Positions 11,169-21,785 of a stretch of DNA of 38,826 nucleotides are shown in pieces. The number at the start of each line of letters is the position of its first letter. Position 1 is the stretch's first letter. The notes below the pieces were generated by a model. It worked only from the letters and a program-made list of their open reading frames with translations, was not told the DNA's origin and made no database searches. The translations under genes were made by a program, and so were the position numbers. Origin of the DNA: Paramacrobiotus richtersi (lineage: Eukaryota > Tardigrada > Eutardigrada > Parachela > Macrobiotidae); the NCBI GenBank assembly GCA_034698045.1, contig JAQGAU010000133.1:1-38826 (forward strand), read 5' to 3'.

Positions 11169-13159
11169 ATGTCGTCAATTCCCAAAGGGAAGCAAGGATC
11201 ATCGGGACTGATGGAGACCCCTCGCAAGGCTATCCAGTCACCGCTTCCTTCACGAATGGCTACACCATTGCCAATCTCCACGCGAAAAGCCCCCCAACTG
11301 GAACTCCTGGTAAGACCCTGGTATCATCAGTTCCCAAGCCAGCGCCGTCTATGACGAAGGCACGATCATCTGCCGTGAGCGTTGGATTCGCACCACCAAC
11401 AGTCCCCAGCCCCGTGGACAAGTCAACGAACGCTAAACCTTCGCTTGGTGTACCAGGCTCGTTCCGCTGTCAAGCGCAGGATAGCTCCAAGAGGACCGCT
11501 AACCATCCCCTCACCACCACGGCCCGCATAAAGTTCCACAGCCCGGGATACAAATCAGGCGGTGAAAAAAGCAGCATTTCGGTAAGAAGCCAAAAGTTAC
11601 TGCTAGTTTTAGGTGACTGCAACGCCACCTGACGTGTTACATTTCACTGTGTAAGCAGTTTTTGATGGTTCTCTGAAGTTAACTAGGTCCTCGTATCCTC
11701 GCTTCAAAATTCTGAGATTCGGTACTCGTTTTTGGCTATGATTTATACGAAATTTTCTTTGAAGTCAGTAAATCTGATTCGATAAAATTCTGCACCTATC
11801 ACCAGACCGACTTGACTGATAGTTTAGACTAAAGATTCTTACAACGTAATTGTTTCTTTAACAGAGACCGTAATTTGAATTCTGTTTCGAATAAAAGGTC
11901 TGGATTGTGAGAAGAGCCGATGAACTTTTTGATAATGGGACTTTCCGCACAGCATATTCGATCAGCAGACGTTCATTATGATTTGGAGTTCTTTTGTGAA
12001 GTATGTAATTCGAGCCAGCATGACATCAGAATAATATGTCGTATTTGATGATTATTGCAAGATTTATCAATAATAATGGTATTATTATTCATTAATTTAA
12101 TTTGTAAAACTGTTGCAGTTTTGTTAAGTAAACTAGGCCTGTGGTTCGCAAGCTGTTGAAAATCGTTTACTAACATATACTTGTACGACACGGCTTGTTG
12201 TGTTTGTAGAAGGAAAGTGGTAACCCATCCGTAAAGCCTCAGCGTCCTTCTAGAAACGATGCCGTGCATGCTATGCCAGTGAATTCGGACGTCGGAGCCA
12301 CGTCAGCTGCAAGATTCTCAGGGCAGGATTCAGTCACTTTCGTCATGGAGGATGAACCGCGAGACCACGAAGTGACTGTCATTCAGAAGGACGCCACTCA
12401 ACGAGAGGTTGCGGATGCCTTGCAGTTGCCGAATGTCGTGTCTTCTGATCCTGGACAACCCACTGCTTCCGGTTATTCATACACGGCGGATAATGATCAA
12501 CGTATCAAGAATTCAGTCGCTTTCAAGGAGGATGAATCGCGAAACCACCAAGCGACTGCAATTCAGAAGGACGCCACTCATTCAGAGATTGCGGATGCCT
12601 TGCAGTTGCCGAATGTCGTAGCTTCTGAACCTGGACAGCCCACTGCTTCTGGTTCTTCATCCTCGGTGGATAATGATCAGCGTATCAAGGATTTGGAGCT
12701 GATGCTGGAGCGAGAGCAGAACAAAGTGGGACTGATTAGTCACAATTACCAGCACACGCAAGCTGAACTGGCAGCCGAGCGTGAGGAGATCGTGATTCTG
12801 GACAAGAAGGTGAAAGCTCAACAGAAAGAAATTGTCGGACTCAAGGGCGAGTTGACTGCGGCCCAGAATGAACTGCAAGCCTTCGGTGCGGCTATGGCTA
12901 AGTCTGCGCGGTAAATAAGGAGCTGGACATATATCTTGATCAGCTGAAGGAAACTGACCTGAAAGTGGGGAAGACGTTAGTGGCGCAGCTGTTAGCTGAA
13001 GCAGAATACCGGCGTGAGGTGGCCGAGACGAAGAATAAGCAGCTCATGGAGATGCAGCGACAGTTGTCCACTGTGCAAGCAGTTGTGACTGAGTTGGCGG
13101 AGACAAAAGAATTGTTATACAAAGAACGAAAGATGCGTTTGTTCCAGGAACAGCAGTAG
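11169..13159 (+). pseudogene. Alpha family copy A, most complete (coiled-coil protein)
   Basis: Two exons, 11169-11581 and 12210-13159, are joined in phase 0 (donor GTAAGA, acceptor TTTGTAG). Exon 1 begins MSSIPKGKQGSS and is basic and Ser/Thr/Pro-rich, probably disordered. Exon 2 carries an acidic module ending ADALQLPNVVSSDPGQPTASG, present twice, then a long coiled coil from about DQRIKDLELMLEREQNK to QEQQ and a stop. Two frameshifts break it: one in a run of six C (11290-11295) and one near 12910. The family is not one I recognise. Charged heptads suggest an oligomerising protein, but no function can be assigned. At least six further partial copies lie within 16 kb. The start was chosen because the ATG context is shared by copies B, D, E and G. 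Confidence 0.55.
12328..12693 (+). repeat. 183-bp in-frame tandem duplication in alpha copy A
   Basis: The segment beginning ATTCAGTC at 12328 recurs at 12511, an offset of 183 bp or 61 codons. Each unit encodes a module with ED(E)xRxH, IQKDAT, ADALQLPNVV and PGQPTASG and ends DNDQRIK. The units differ at scattered sites, so the duplication is not brand new. Copy B and the minus-strand copies E and F carry one unit. Confidence 0.8.
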
Positions 13160-13244
13160 TTTTCGCACTAATCAGAAGTGAGATGTTTCAATTGTGCGCC
13201 GTATTGGTCCGCTCTTGGCATGTCTTGCCAGCTTTTGATTTCGC

Positions 13245-13640
13245 ATCATTTTGTGTGCGCGTTGCGTTTATTTCTGACGGAAAGATATGTTTTCGTGACC
13301 TCTTTTGCATTCTTTCTTCTCGTACTTCAAACTGTCTGACATTCTCATATCGATCTGAAGGAACTTTAAAGTTGTTGTTTACTCTTTGTCGGAACTACTG
13401 TGGTTTGTATGAAATCGGATTTTATTGTATGGAGTTTGCGTTTCCCATTCAGTAACTTAATCTTCAAGTAAATTACGGTGAACCGGTCGGTTTTGGGATA
13501 ATTTCGTTGTGAACACTGCGTTAAGTAACTGAATGCGTAATCGCCCATTATGGCTGACGGCTCACGTACAGTGATTCTTGACAGACAGATGATTCCTGAG
13601 CGCAGTCAGCTACCCAGCATTACCACAGTTCAGTGCCACA
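13245..13640 (+). other. Alpha 3' UTR and junction to beta
   Basis: Sequence after the alpha stop is conserved in copy C (18360-18960) and, reversed, in copy F (25060-25500). It includes a GGTTTTGGGATA block and a GAATGCGTA block just before a conserved ATGGC(T/G)GACGGC. Conservation beyond the coding region shows that whole genomic units were duplicated, not processed transcripts. Confidence 0.5.
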
Positions 13641-14260
13641 TGCTCTTCCTGCCTGCATATCCCATTAATTTTTTGATGTTCCAATTTCAGCTAACTGACT
13701 CTTTCCGCAGCATTTTTTTATTGCTCGACTTGAATTCATTAGTTTACGGTTTCATTCTTGAATCGTCGTTTATTGATTCGTGGGGATGGGTGGAGAGGAG
13801 CAAGAAAAGTCTGTAATACGCTTATGTGAGACTGCTTTAGTGCACAGAAACTGTCGGCCTACATGTGACTAGTTGCACATCCGAACAGTTTAAGGAGCCT
13901 TCTTTCATGTTTGCAGTAGACATATCGTGGTTCCTGGTATAGACATTTCTAAAGCAACGCGGTCGAGTCCTGCGACAAGACGCTGTATCGATCCGAGAAA
14001 GCGGCGGTTCATTCTGTTATGGATGGCGTATTCACGAAAAGGAAGAGAATGTATTAGCGGTCAATTCGAGATGCGGACCGGATCGATACAGTTCGTTCCC
14101 ATCGGGAGCGTGCTCCGTTTGGACGGGGTATTCAGTGCATGACATCATGGTGGTGATCGCAAACAGTGCAAATGCGGTATAATCGCTGCAGTGAAGGAGA
14201 ATGAGCTAATCGAGTTACTGCTGCAGTCGAAAGACAACGAACCGTGGAAGTAACCTTCAG
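13550..14260 (+). pseudogene. Beta segment copy 1, unknown
   Basis: Beta starts at a conserved ATGGC(T/G)GACGGC just downstream of alpha. Its clearest part is 13965-14245, where one frame reads VES(C)DKTLYRSEKA and SVMDGVFTK, and after a shift SIQFVPIGSVLRLDGVF, then a shift to a piece like KCGIIAAVKENELIELLLQSKD. The same peptides, again frameshifted, occur in reverse at 24450-24910, and parts recur at 14640-14797 and 26570-26700. I do not recognise the family. Shared peptide blocks across copies argue for former coding sequence, while stops and shifts in every copy argue against current function. Confidence 0.4.
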
Positions 14261-14521
14261 GAACGCTTATCGCTGTTTATCTTTGCAAGGGTCTCTTAGC
14301 GTGTCGAATTGATCTGGCCGTGATAGCCAGGTACGTTTTAGCCAAGGACGAAGGCCCTACGGTACTTCTTAACGCTTGCACAGGAAAATCAGTTTCCGCG
14401 GTTAAAGAAAGAAATTGTATGTGATTTTCAAGTCGATCGGACAGCGCCCCACAGCTGTGCGCACGTGGACGCCGGGCGCTGTGCGCAGGTTATGGCACTG
14501 ATTGGTTAAGACGACATCAAC

Positions 14522-14797
14522 GTGGAGCGGGGATGTGGTGCTAGATGCTGCGTTGTCTTGGATCCGTCATCTTCCCAATCAACTAGCACTGATACTAACG
14601 GATGTGCTGTCCGTGGTCCCGCTCGAAAATGTAACACGCATCCGATGCAGATCGTTCCCTTCTGCAGTGTTCTTCGTCTGGACCAGGTATTCACTAATTG
14701 CATCAGGGTGGTGATCCCGAACAGTACGAGTGTGGTATCATCACTGAAGGAAAATTATCCGATCGAAGTGCTGCTGCAGTCCAAAGATAAGGGATAG
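14522..14797 (+). pseudogene. Beta segment copy 2, partial
   Basis: A 91-codon open frame contains MQIVPFCSVLRLDQVF and, near its end, SSLKENYPIEVLLQSKD, which align with beta copies 1 and 3. The N-terminal half (many Cys, then Ser/Thr/Asp-rich) is not shared and may be unrelated sequence read through. Unlike the other copies, this frame is uninterrupted. It follows copy 1 in the same orientation, so beta itself seems tandemly duplicated here. Function is unknown. Confidence 0.35.
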
Positions 14798-15013
14798 CAG
14801 ATTTTTTCCGCTGGATGCAGACGACAGTTCATATTTTCAGCGCGCTCGGCTTGATTGACGCAAATTTATAATCTGTCAAGCGCTGAATGCCTTGTTAATT
14901 TTAACCACCGACTTTTTGGTTATTCCGCCTAATAGTCTTCGAACAGTTTTAACACTACCTCTGTTATCTGATTACCGCAAGATCTGCACCCTCCGTTTTG
15001 TGGAAAAAGAGAA

Positions 15014-15897
15014 AATGTCGTCCACTCGCGTGAAAGCGAAGCACGCACCAACGGGACAGCAGGGGACCCTTCGCAAGGCTATCCAGTCACCGCTTCCTAG
15101 ACGAAAGTCTCCCCAATTGCCAGCGTCGGCGCGATAGGCACTTTCCGTGACAAGTATTCCTAGCATCATCGTGCCACCATCAGTTTCCGAGCCTGTGACA
15201 TCAGTGACGAAGACAAAATGAGCTGCCGTGAATGTTGAATCCGCACCACTTATCGTCCAGGCTTTGTGGATAAATCAACGAACGCTAAACCTTCCCGTGT
15301 TGTACCTGGCTCGTTCTGCTGCCAAGATCCAGAATTCTCCAAGAAGACCGCTAAACATCCTCTCACCACCGCGGTCCGTACGAAGTTCCAGAGCCCGGCA
15401 CCCGAATCAGACGTGGATAAGTGCCCATTGCGGTAAGAAGCCAGAAGTAACTACTAATTTCATGTGACTGCAACTCCACATGGCATGTTACACTTCAGTG
15501 CATGTACATTTTTGGATGGTTTTCCGAGGTTGACTAGGTCCTTGTATCCTCGGTTGGAAATGTTGTGATCCTGTACATCTTTTTGGCAAGGAATTTGCCC
15601 GAAATTTTAATGATATTGGTATTAATTAATCTTTCAAGCTGTTGTAGCTTCGCTAAGTAAGCTGTACCTGTGGTTTTTAGCTTGTGGAAATTGTTTGAAA
15701 ACTTTCACTTTTACAACACGGCATGCTGTATTTCGTAGACGGAAGGCAGAAACCCATCCGTAATGCCCCAGCCTCCATCCGGAAGCGATGCCGTGGATGA
15801 TATGCTAGTAAATTCGAACGGCGGTGCCATGCAGTTGCCAAATGTCGTGGCTTATGATCCTGGGCAACCCACTGCTTACGGGTCTTCATCCTCGGTG
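15014..15897 (+). pseudogene. Alpha family copy B, interrupted by repeat R3
   Basis: Exon 1 (15014-15432, donor GTAAG) starts MSSTRVKAK and contains RKAIQSPLPRRKS. A TAG soon follows and the downstream part is shifted. Exon 2 (from 15739, acceptor TTCGTAG) reads the PSGSDAVDDMLVNSN block, then has an internal deletion leading straight to MQLPNVVAYDPGQPTAYGSSSSV. At 15897 the alpha sequence stops exactly where copy A continues with DNDQRIK, and repeat R3 begins. The upstream flank (about 14800-15013) matches the 5' flanks of copies D, E and G. Confidence 0.5.
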
Positions 15898-16430
15898 TTT
15901 GAAAAAGGTAGACGGTACGCTGGTGATCGGTTTTCTCGGCGTTGGGGTTGGTGACCTTTGAAGCGGATCCTCTAAACTTTCGCACGGTGATTTGCGAGAT
16001 GGTGAGGAGTGGAGATGTTAAGGATCTCGGAGTCTTAGCGCTGCAAATTATGTTAGCGGGCCAGTGGTGAGTCTTGTGATCCGTCTGCGTGTCAACAAAA
16101 GTCTGACAGGGCTTGGGTGTTGTGGCCAGTCTTCGTAGCTGGTCCCTTGCTTGCTGCCCAAGAATGGCGCTCGGAGCCCCTATAAGCTTATAAAAATTGC
16201 AGGCAACTAAATAGTTGGGACCCAAGGTGAGTGATCTCCACAATGAGTCGTCTATGGTACCATTTAGCAGGTGAGGTAGAGCATCTGCAGATATAATGTG
16301 GACCGGGTTACACTGGTCTCTTGTAATTTTAGTCAAGGGATCTGCCAGACCTCTCTGCACTTTTAGTCGTAACATGGTAATATTCACGCGTGTTTCGAGA
16401 TAGTTTAGCATTCCCCAGGAGCAACATGAA
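15898..16430 (-). mobile_element. Interspersed repeat R3, minus-strand copy
   Basis: The reverse complement matches 21103-21660 over nearly its whole length. It starts near TAGCAAA-CGTTCATGTTGCTCC, includes CTCGAAACACGCGTG and a TATAAGCTTATA palindrome, and ends CCGTCTACCTTTTTCAAA. It abuts alpha copy B exon 2 at 15897, so it looks like an insertion, but the other side does not resume alpha sequence. The 244-codon open frame on this strand covers R3 plus part of copy B and is not supported as a gene, because the other R3 copy has stops in that frame. A solo LTR is one possibility. Confidence 0.45.
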
Positions 16431-17140
16431 CGCTTTGCTAGAAGTAGGGCCCAGCAGCGGTACTTGCAAGGCCCCGTCTCTCATCTTTTGCGCTGAACAA
16501 AAAGAAACCTTTTTCGTCTCCAGTGATTCTATCCCAAAGTCGATGACGCTAAGTATAACAGTTATAGGATGTTCTTTATTTATTCCAGACGTTTGCCAGA
16601 CGTATTCCGGACATGACTCATCAACTAAAGGCGGTTGTGGTGTTACAACATGTTAGCGAGACTCGGAAAGCACCCACGACTCCAAGGGCACGCTGTTATG
16701 GGCTGCTTAACCCGCCCTTCAGATTATGTCTACGCCTTTTGCAACCCATCACAAACCTTGAAACGAGCGGTTCTCTCGTGTTCAACAGTGATAGCACACG
16801 CGGTCCTTTGTTATCGTTTGCCACACGCACCTCCAATGATCATGCCATGCGCTGACTGGTTGGCTTTGAAATTTCAAGCCGATCGGCGCACATGTTAACA
16901 ATTGCACGGAATCAGTTGGTGTGGAGAATACAATTTACGCTGCATTTATGAAAGTCTAAAAGAATTGTTAGGATAAGTTGTTATTTGTAAGGTTCACATC
17001 AATCCTAACCGATCCCTGCAAGTTCGTGTGCTATTCGTTTACGACATCCACTTTAAACACAGCGAGTGACAGTTAATTTGTTCCTGGGTACAGAGCACCG
17101 TACCTGTCAGCCTCATTTTGTCCGCTACTCGAATCGTACT
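16431..17140. other. Spacer, no recognised gene
   Basis: Short overlapping frames on the plus strand have no family motif. The sequence is not visibly shared with other alpha units. Its role is unknown; it may be the displaced remainder around the R3 insertion. Confidence 0.4.
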
Positions 17141-17156
17141 TTAAAACGGATTCCGC

Positions 17157-18235
17157 TTGCAAAACCAATGGTCCCCGGTTCAACGCTCCGCTGGAACTGC
17201 TGACACAACGAATGCGAGAAACGAAGTGGTCTCAGCCCAGCTGTTAGGAAGTCGCGGGATTGTCGAGAACACCAACCGCCCTGGCGAATCTGCTGCAAAC
17301 ACGCCTCAGCTGATCTTTGCGAAGCCCATCGTGCAGAAGACGTCCGCCGTGCAGCGCCCAGCAATCACTTCCGCGAAGTCCGCTCTACAGACGCCTGCCA
17401 GAAGGTGCTTACTAGCGCCAGCCCGTGTCTCCAATAGCAGCAAGCCAAACGCCCGTACTTCAACAGCAGGTAGGAAACCGCTCCGTGTGTTAAGCAAGTA
17501 TATCTTTGAAAATCTCTAACAACATACATATAATAAACACTGAGTTTTATTGTCTAAGCTGTTAATCGAGCGCATAATCAAGCAAACGTTGAGTTGAGAG
17601 TTTTAAGTGAAACGAGCTGTGAAATTTATTTACCTCCCTCTAATTTGAAGGATTTATGGCTACGCTCCAACATAAAAAACGCTTAACGCCGATCTCTGCA
17701 GCCAAACCACAGGGAACCCCCAGCATGAGCAAACCTAAGGACGTCAGAACAACTCACCATAACAAATCACCGGCAATCAATCATGATTCCCAGTCCGGAT
17801 CCAACCAGCTCACCGCAGCTGAGGCGTCGCAGACCATGTCTGCTAAGGTGTTTGATGTGGCGACGTTTGTTGACCTGCTCAATGTGATTGCCGTTCCTGA
17901 ACCGCTGAGCGTGATTGCAGTTGCTCTGCAGCTCATTGTAATGGCCGTTCAGAAGGCGGCCACGCAATCCGAGGTTACGCATGCCTTCCAGTTTCCGCTT
18001 TCTGTAGGACAAGGAGTTAGATAAATATTTTGATCATTTAAAGGAAGTTGACCAGAAAGGGGTTACAGAGTTAGTGGCAGAGCTGTAAGCCGAGTACCTG
18101 CGTGGAGTGGGCGAGACGAAATATAAGGAAATGCAACGACAGTTGTTCGCCGCGCAGGCAGTGGACACCGAGCTGGTGAGACCAAAGAACAGCTGCAGAA
18201 AGAACGCGAGATGCGTTCTTTCTGAACGCGAAATC
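17157..18235 (+). pseudogene. Alpha family copy C, diverged and truncated
   Basis: A Ser/Thr/Pro/Ala-rich basic frame (17157-17469) ends at a good donor (CAG|GTAGG). A second frame (17651-18024) can be joined in phase after TTTGAAG and reads MATLQHKKRLTPISAAKPQGT, later VQKAATQSEVTHAF, which resembles the IQKDATxxE(V/I)ADA module of copy A. A stop at 18022 is followed by a relic of the coiled coil (KELDKYFDHLKEVDQKG, then AEYLRGVGETKYKEMQRQLFAAQAV) with a TAA between the two. The first exon is only weakly like exon 1 of other copies. It may be a diverged paralogue rather than a true copy. Confidence 0.4.
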
Positions 18236-18409
18236 CAAAAACAGCAGGGTGATTTTCGCAATAATCACATGTAAGGCAGCCTGATGTTCGCTAAGCAGTT
18301 GACTAAGTGTCTGTGCGGCGTGACAGTCCGCTTTTGGGATGTCTTGCTAGCAGTTTATTCTGCATTTGTCGCACATAACGTTAATTTTTCAGCAAACAGG
18401 ATGGTTTTG

Positions 18410-18783
18410 CGATCTCGTTTTTATTTACTTCTCCTGACTTTATCTGCCTGACATTCTTCCTATCAATCTGAATAATCTTGAAATTTTTGCTTGCTCTTTG
18501 CTGCGCTTTTTGTATTTACTTCTGACTTTATCTGCCTGACATTCCTCCTATCAATCCGAATAATCTTGAAATTTTTGCTTGCTCTTTGCTGCGCTTTTTG
18601 TATTTACTTCTCCTGACTTTATCTGCCTGACATTCCTCCTATCAATCCGAATAATCTTGAAATTTTTGCTTACTCTTTGCTGCGCTTTTTGTGTTTACTT
18701 CTCCTGACTTTATCTGCCTGACATTCTTCCTATCAATCCGAATAATCTTGAAATTTTTGCCTGCTCTTTGCTGCGCTTTTTGT
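18410..18783 (+). repeat. 91-bp minisatellite, four copies
   Basis: The block CTGACTTTATCTGCCTGACA occurs at 18434, 18522, 18613 and 18704, giving periods of 88, 91 and 91 bp; the short period lacks one TCC. The unit continues through a CAATC(T/C)GAATAATCTTGAAA block and CTTTGCTGCGC. A single diverged unit sits in the corresponding 3' flank of alpha copy A (about 13290-13390) and, reversed, in copy F (about 25320-25440). The array is therefore a local expansion of alpha 3' UTR sequence. Confidence 0.85.
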
Positions 18784-18970
18784 GCGATCTGATTTTATTG
18801 TCCGGAGTTTCTGTTTTTTATTCAGTAACGTAGCCTTCAGTAAATTATGGTAGAACGGTTGGTTTTGGGATATTTTCGTTGCAAACGATTGCGTTAAGTT
18901 TCTGAATGCGTAGTTGCATATTATCGCCGAAGGCTCAGCAGCCAACTGGTGAAAACGATTCGGTTGAAAA
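18784..18970 (+). other. Alpha 3' flank relic and start of beta relic
   Basis: The sequence matches the copy A 3' flank (GGTTTTGGGATA, then TGAATGCGTAGTTGC) and ends in a degenerate version of the beta start, where ATGGCTGACGGC has become ATCGCCGAAGGC. Beta itself is not recognisable after this point. Confidence 0.45.
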
Positions 18971-19159
18971 AAGAGGAGGAAGACCGACAACGAACGACAG
19001 TGCCGGTCAAGTTGGTGACAATAGACAGCGCAATGGTGGTGAGGCACATGTCAACGCATGGCAGTCAGCCGTTGACGTCGAAGGGAAGTACACGCGGAAT
19101 GCAGCGAGTGGTGTGATGAGGGCCAGAGCGAGTGGAAGAGCGGTGCTTCCAGTATGAAC

Positions 19160-19990
19160 AGAGCTTATTGCGTGCTAATGTATCAGTCGGGCTGCATTTT
19201 CTGAGTGTTGAACTGCCAGTTCAGAAGTGTACAGGTAGACTAGAATGATGGAGAATCGATAGTATCGGTTCGGTACCTATTAAGACATATAAAAGAAGGC
19301 ACGACTGTTTGATTTGCGCACCAAATAAATTGTTTCGTCAACTTCCGACTTCCACCGAGACATAAATTTAATAGGTAGTTCACTAGTATCTAATAATTGT
19401 AGGGCCCAGTGTTTAACTGGAAGTTCATTCTGATTCGTTCCAAAGAAACGAAAACGTTTCGTTGAACAGCAAGCACGAGTGAAACAACTTTACTAATTGT
19501 CTTCACAACTGTATGCGGGCGGCAAGGGGGTCGCTATGACAACGCGCGGAACAAATAACAAAATGACAGATTCATGATATCAGCAGAATTCATTTTTTTT
19601 CAGAATCGCCTAACTCGCATTCGACAACGGTGAAGGACACGATATTTGTTGTGCTCATTACAAACAATGAAACCAGCACACCAACCAATGTATCCAAGAT
19701 AACAAGAGAGTTATACGGTAAAGAATACAAAACATCTTCCATCTCCTTAAAATGGATCATCATCTTGTTAGTGATAAAGGATCAGGATATGTAGTGGCTT
19801 CTGGTTACGTACATGTATACACATATGCGCACACATGAACGCACGCGGAAGTGCATAACCATGTCAGTGCAAGCACCTGTTAAGGCTATCATTTTCGCCC
19901 GCTTTGGTTGCGGAAGATATGGAAATATGTAGTCGATGAATATCAAATGTGACAGCTCGCTGGTTATATCAGCCTGGAATTTTCTTGCTG
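19160..19990. other. Spacer with LTR-like promoter and poly(A) motifs
   Basis: No open frame is recognised. A TATAAAAG at 19288-19295 is followed about 35 bases later by AATAAA (19324-19329). That close spacing is typical of the R region of short LTRs but also arises by chance. A six-base stem TGAACT-GCC-AGTTCA lies at about 19208-19222. I could not define ends, a primer-binding site or a second copy. Confidence 0.3.
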
Positions 19991-19999
19991 ATGTCAAGC

Positions 20000-20646
20000 G
20001 CTATGTCAATTAATTTGGAAATGCCGCAGTGGGAATGGTTTAAATCGTTGTTGTTTACCTATTATTCAGATACATGGAGGAATGGTGATAAGCTATTTCA
20101 AAAAGCCACTGCCCGCAAAAGCTGAATCTCTAATAAGAATCCACAGAGATTTCTTAGCATTCTGTATACGATTTACGACTACCATTCCTCGGGGAAGGAA
20201 GCGCTATTCCCATCACATTCTTTAGATGACGAGATGAAAATGATGAGGTATTCTTTAAGGACAACTGACCGCCATACAATTTGCAGTTCGATACAAGAGT
20301 GCCATACAGAGTGACCGATAAGGAGACGGACGGAGACATGCATCAACGCACGCCTGTTGTGCAATCGGATAACGACCGCCATTGTATACAGCATGGCATC
20401 CGCTTCTAAAGCGCTTTGGAAATTTCCTACTCTGATTTTGTCTAATGGCTGCAGTCGACAGTTGTTGATTTCAGCGCGCTCTAATAGACTGGTGCGAATT
20501 CATAATCTGGCAAGCGCTGAATGCCTTGTTGATTTTGACTGTCGTTTTCGGTTATTTCGTTCAATAATTTTCAAACAGTTTAACCACTACTTCAGTTACC
20601 TGATTACCGCAAGATCTGCACCCTCGGTTCTGTTAAAAAACAGAAG
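20000..20646 (+). repeat. Conserved 5' flank of alpha copy D (left arm of inverted duplication)
   Basis: This flank matches the reverse complement of about 23578-24290 (upstream of copy E). Shared blocks include GATAAGGAGACGGACGGAGA, AACGACCGCCATTGTATACA and TTTGGAAATGCCGC. The last 250 bases also match 27530-27829 (copy G) and less well 14800-15013 (copy B). It presumably holds the alpha promoter and 5' UTR; the most conserved part lies within 200 bases of the ATG (CTGATTACCGCAAGATCTGC). Confidence 0.65.
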
Positions 20647-21101
20647 ATGTCGTCCATTCCCGTGAAAGGGAAGCAATTATCATCGGGACGGCTAGGTACC
20701 TCTCACAAGGCTATCCGATGAACGCAAGGCTTTCTACAGGAACGGCTATCCCATTGCCAGTGTCAGCGCGAAAGGGTACCCCATTGCCAATGTCTGCGCG
20801 ATTGGCTCTTCCAGTCGCAGGTGTTCCTCGCAACATCGTGCCACTATTAGTTTGGAACCCTGCGACATCAGTTACGAAGACAAGATGAGATGCCGTGCGT
20901 GTTGGATCTGCACCACTTACAATCCCAAGCCCGGTGGATAAGTCAGCGAACGCCATACTTTCACTTGCTGTACCAGGCTTGTTCCGCCGCCAAGCTCCAG
21001 AAAGTGTTAAGAAGACCACTAACCATCCCCTCACCACCACGGCTCGCACGAAGTTCAAAAGCTCGGCCTCCAAATCAGGCGTGGATAAAAGCAACGTTAT
21101 G
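20647..21101 (+). pseudogene. Alpha family copy D, exon 1 only
   Basis: Begins MSSIPVKGKQLSSGRLGTS, then a stop and shift where part of the AIQSPLP segment is deleted. The later frame reads VGSAPLTIPSPVDKSANA, FRRQAPESVKKTTNHPLTT and ends at a donor-like ATG|GTAGC. The next base belongs to repeat R3, so intron and exon 2 are missing. It is the head-on mirror of copy E exon 1 (23139-23577) and shares most of its sequence. Confidence 0.5.
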
Positions 21102-21102
21102 G

Positions 21103-21660
21103 TAGCAAAACGTTCATATTGCTCCTGGGGAATGCTAAACTATCTCGAAACACGCGTGGATATTACCCTGTTATGACTAGAAGTACAGAGAGATCTGGCA
21201 GATCCCTGGACTAAAATTACAGAATTACAGAAGACCAGTGTAACCTGGTCCACACATCGTATTTGCGGATGCTCTCCCTTACCGTATAAATGGGTTTGCA
21301 TGGCACCATAGACGACTTATCGTGGTGAATCACTCACCTTCGGTCCCAACTAATTCGTTGCCTGCGCTTATAAGCTTATAAGGGCTCAGAGCGCCATTTT
21401 CAGGCAGCGAGCGTGGGGCCAGCTATAAAAGCTGGCCACAACACCCAAGCCCTGTCTGACTTTCGTTGCCACTCAGAAAAATCACAGCACTCACCACTTG
21501 CCCGCTGACAAAACTTGCAGCGCCAGGAATGCGAGATCGTTGACACCATCTCGCAAATCACCGTTCGAAGGTTTAGAGGATCCGCTTCATAGGTCACCAA
21601 CCCCACCGCCGAGAGGACCGATCACAAGCGTACCGTCTACCTTTTTCAAACACACGCCGC
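21103..21660 (+). mobile_element. Interspersed repeat R3, plus-strand copy
   Basis: The same unit as 15898-16430 but opposite in orientation, beginning TAGCAAAACGTTCAT and ending CTACCTTTTTCAAA. It contains a 16-bp palindrome CTTATAAGCTTATAAG (21367-21382). A TATA box (ATAAA) lies inside a perfect inverted repeat, GGCCAGCT-ATAAA-AGCTGGCC (21417-21437). In the other copy the TATA is mutated. A promoter-bearing unit of about 550 bp without coding potential, found as isolated copies, suggests a solo LTR or a non-autonomous element. Terminal repeats and target-site duplications were not established. Confidence 0.45.
21417..21437. promoter_or_regulatory. TATA box inside 8-bp inverted repeat
   Basis: GGCCAGCT (21417-21424) and AGCTGGCC (21430-21437) are exact reverse complements around ATAAA, making CTATAAAAG. 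The equivalent site in the minus-strand R3 copy (near 16130) keeps the outer arms partly but has lost the TATA. It is a good candidate core promoter of R3, but no transcription evidence is available. Confidence 0.4.
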
Positions 21661-21785
21661 CTTCCAATTACCCTGAGAATTCTTGTAAAAGGCTGCTGTC
21701 ATGGCTTTGAGCTGCATTATGTAGCGCTTGAGTCTTGTAAGGTCTTATAAATGGCTCAGCAGACACCATTCTGCCTCATATCTGA

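Noticed and set aside
15677..16411. 244-codon minus-strand open frame
   Set aside because: It spans repeat R3 and the antisense of alpha copy B. The other R3 copy (21103-21660) has stops in the same frame, so openness is not conserved.
18410..18783. CRISPR-like array
   Set aside because: The 91-bp units are contiguous tandem copies without unique spacers, in eukaryotic DNA.
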